DNA from: Hormiphora californensis
Taxonomy: Eukaryota > Ctenophora > Tentaculata > Cydippida > Pleurobrachiidae
Assembly (NCBI GenBank): GCA_020137815.1
Contig: CM035357.1
Span: forward strand, 2,217,020 to 2,281,019
Length of the DNA stretch: 64,000 bases
Direction of reading: 5' to 3'
The notes under the pieces are model-generated. The model ran no database searches. It was not told the origin of the DNA and saw only the letters and a list, made by a program, of their open reading frames with translations. The position numbers and the translations under genes were made by a program. Positions 63,041-64,000 of the stretch are shown here, piece after piece (the stretch's first letter is position 1; every line of letters begins with the position of its first letter).

Positions 63041-64000
63041 GAACACTGAAGAGATAGACACACAGATGGATGAAGAACGCTAAACTAAGAGAGATGTAAT
63101 TATAGAATGTTGAGATGACTATCATATGATAGAGAGAAATTCAGAGAGACAAAGATATGCCCCACTAATGACCATGCAAATGGGGGTCCTGGGAGAGATG
63201 GAATGAAGAGTTATGGGGGGCAAGTAGGGAGCTTGATCAGATTCTCACGTAACACAAAACTTGGTTACGAAATAACCCATCCTACATTGTAAAGCGCGCT
63301 GACAAGGGATGGGTTAAGCTCTTCGTTACCAAGTACAAAAAAACATACGTCTACTGTAGAAGTAGATCAATAACTTGAAACTGGGCGGAGGCTACCTTAA
63401 TAAAATGGCCACTGAAAAGCCACAAGAAGGAAGTTGGCTGCGGTTTAAAAAGTAGGGTACAATATGTTATACAACAAAAGTGCCCAACAAACCTATTATA
63501 ATATCACCCTGTAAACTTTACTACATCCCCTGCTAATGCAGCATTCCAAGCGGTCGCTTTGCAACAGGGAAAAGGATGTAAATTACAAAGGACCCCTTCC
63601 CCATTATTATAACACACTATCTCACTCTCGACTCTCTCTCTCCCTTAGTTAATGTAACAATCTTACTCTCAACAATATGTGTTCTCATCGGCACAATATT
63701 TACCCACTATTAAATATATTCTCTCGCCTCTAAAAGGGACACACTAACGGAAAAGCTAAATATATGTACAAGCACAATGTGTCATTTGGGGTGGGTAACG
63801 AATAGCCCTCTGTTTGGGCAGATGTGTAACAACTCTCTCTATCTCTCTATCTCTCTCTATCTCAGGAACACTGCCTCTCTCTCGTCCCCTTGATTGAGTT
63901 ATGGCACCCCGAGTCCTTGTAGTAGGAAAATGAAGCACACACTTTGTACCAAACTACCAAATTTCTCTCTCTCTCTATTTTCCTCTTTCTCTCTCTCCCA

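Larger units (their letters stand above)
60766..64000. other. Gene-free, microsatellite-rich end of the window
   Basis: No exon of MAGI or another gene was recognised. Contents: (CT)n at 61,638-61,700; GA microsatellites at 61,953-62,051 and 62,971-63,034; a CT-rich region with repeated CTGTAGATGATGCTG-like words (62,300-62,560); and a CTTGGTTACGAA/TTCGTTACCAAG hairpin (63,261-63,333). Confidence 0.5.

Overview
This is a stretch of an animal nuclear genome. It carries intron-rich, GT-AG spliced genes and animal-type families: a MAGI scaffold, an ionotropic glutamate receptor, SLC22, WTAP and KISH. It also has very dense (GA)n/(CT)n microsatellites and many short DNA-transposon remnants. The gene set fits an early-branching or otherwise invertebrate metazoan. 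I cannot name the lineage from the sequence; a sponge with iGluRs, a placozoan or a ctenophore would all fit. Gene models were built by hand from protein similarity, codon phase across introns and GT/AG sites. Exon coordinates are given in transcript order (high to low on the minus strand).

Layout. 0-10 kb is a tight block of minus-strand housekeeping genes: syntaxin-18 (5' exons only, running off the window), TMEM167A/KISH, POLR2F (RPB6), a Rab19/43-type GTPase, a GTF3C2-like WD protein and WTAP. At 11-24 kb lie a divergent, probably N-myristoylated Ras-like GTPase (+), an iGluR (-) with one apparent frameshift, an unrecognised coiled-coil protein (+) and an SLC22 transporter (-). 23.4-31.8 kb is a gene-poor, microsatellite-rich stretch. 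31.8-39.1 kb holds GLRX3, a single-exon GT31 beta-1,3-galactosyltransferase and the nucleolar GTPase GNL3, all minus. 41.2-58.1 kb is one large minus-strand MAGI gene in the order GUK, WW, long low-complexity exon, five PDZ domains. Its large introns hold repeats, a 100-N gap and a block of poor-looking sequence. 60.8-64 kb is gene-free repeat DNA.

The genes do not form one pathway: they cover membrane traffic (STX18, KISH, Rab), transcription (RPB6, TFIIIC), m6A RNA methylation (WTAP), iron-sulfur handling (GLRX3), ribosome biogenesis (GNL3), glycosylation, and receptor, transport and scaffold functions.

The most notable non-genic signal is repeated tandem duplication of splice-site modules. 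Arrays whose unit contains a branch-point-like CTAAC, a pyrimidine tract and the acceptor AG sit directly against real exons in MAGI (two places). A 33-bp array in the Ras-like gene carries five acceptors, and a donor is duplicated in STX18. The window also holds several mobile elements with target-site duplications, including a TA-flanked 1-kb palindromic element nested in an 8-bp-TSD element, and at least three families of dispersed short hairpins.
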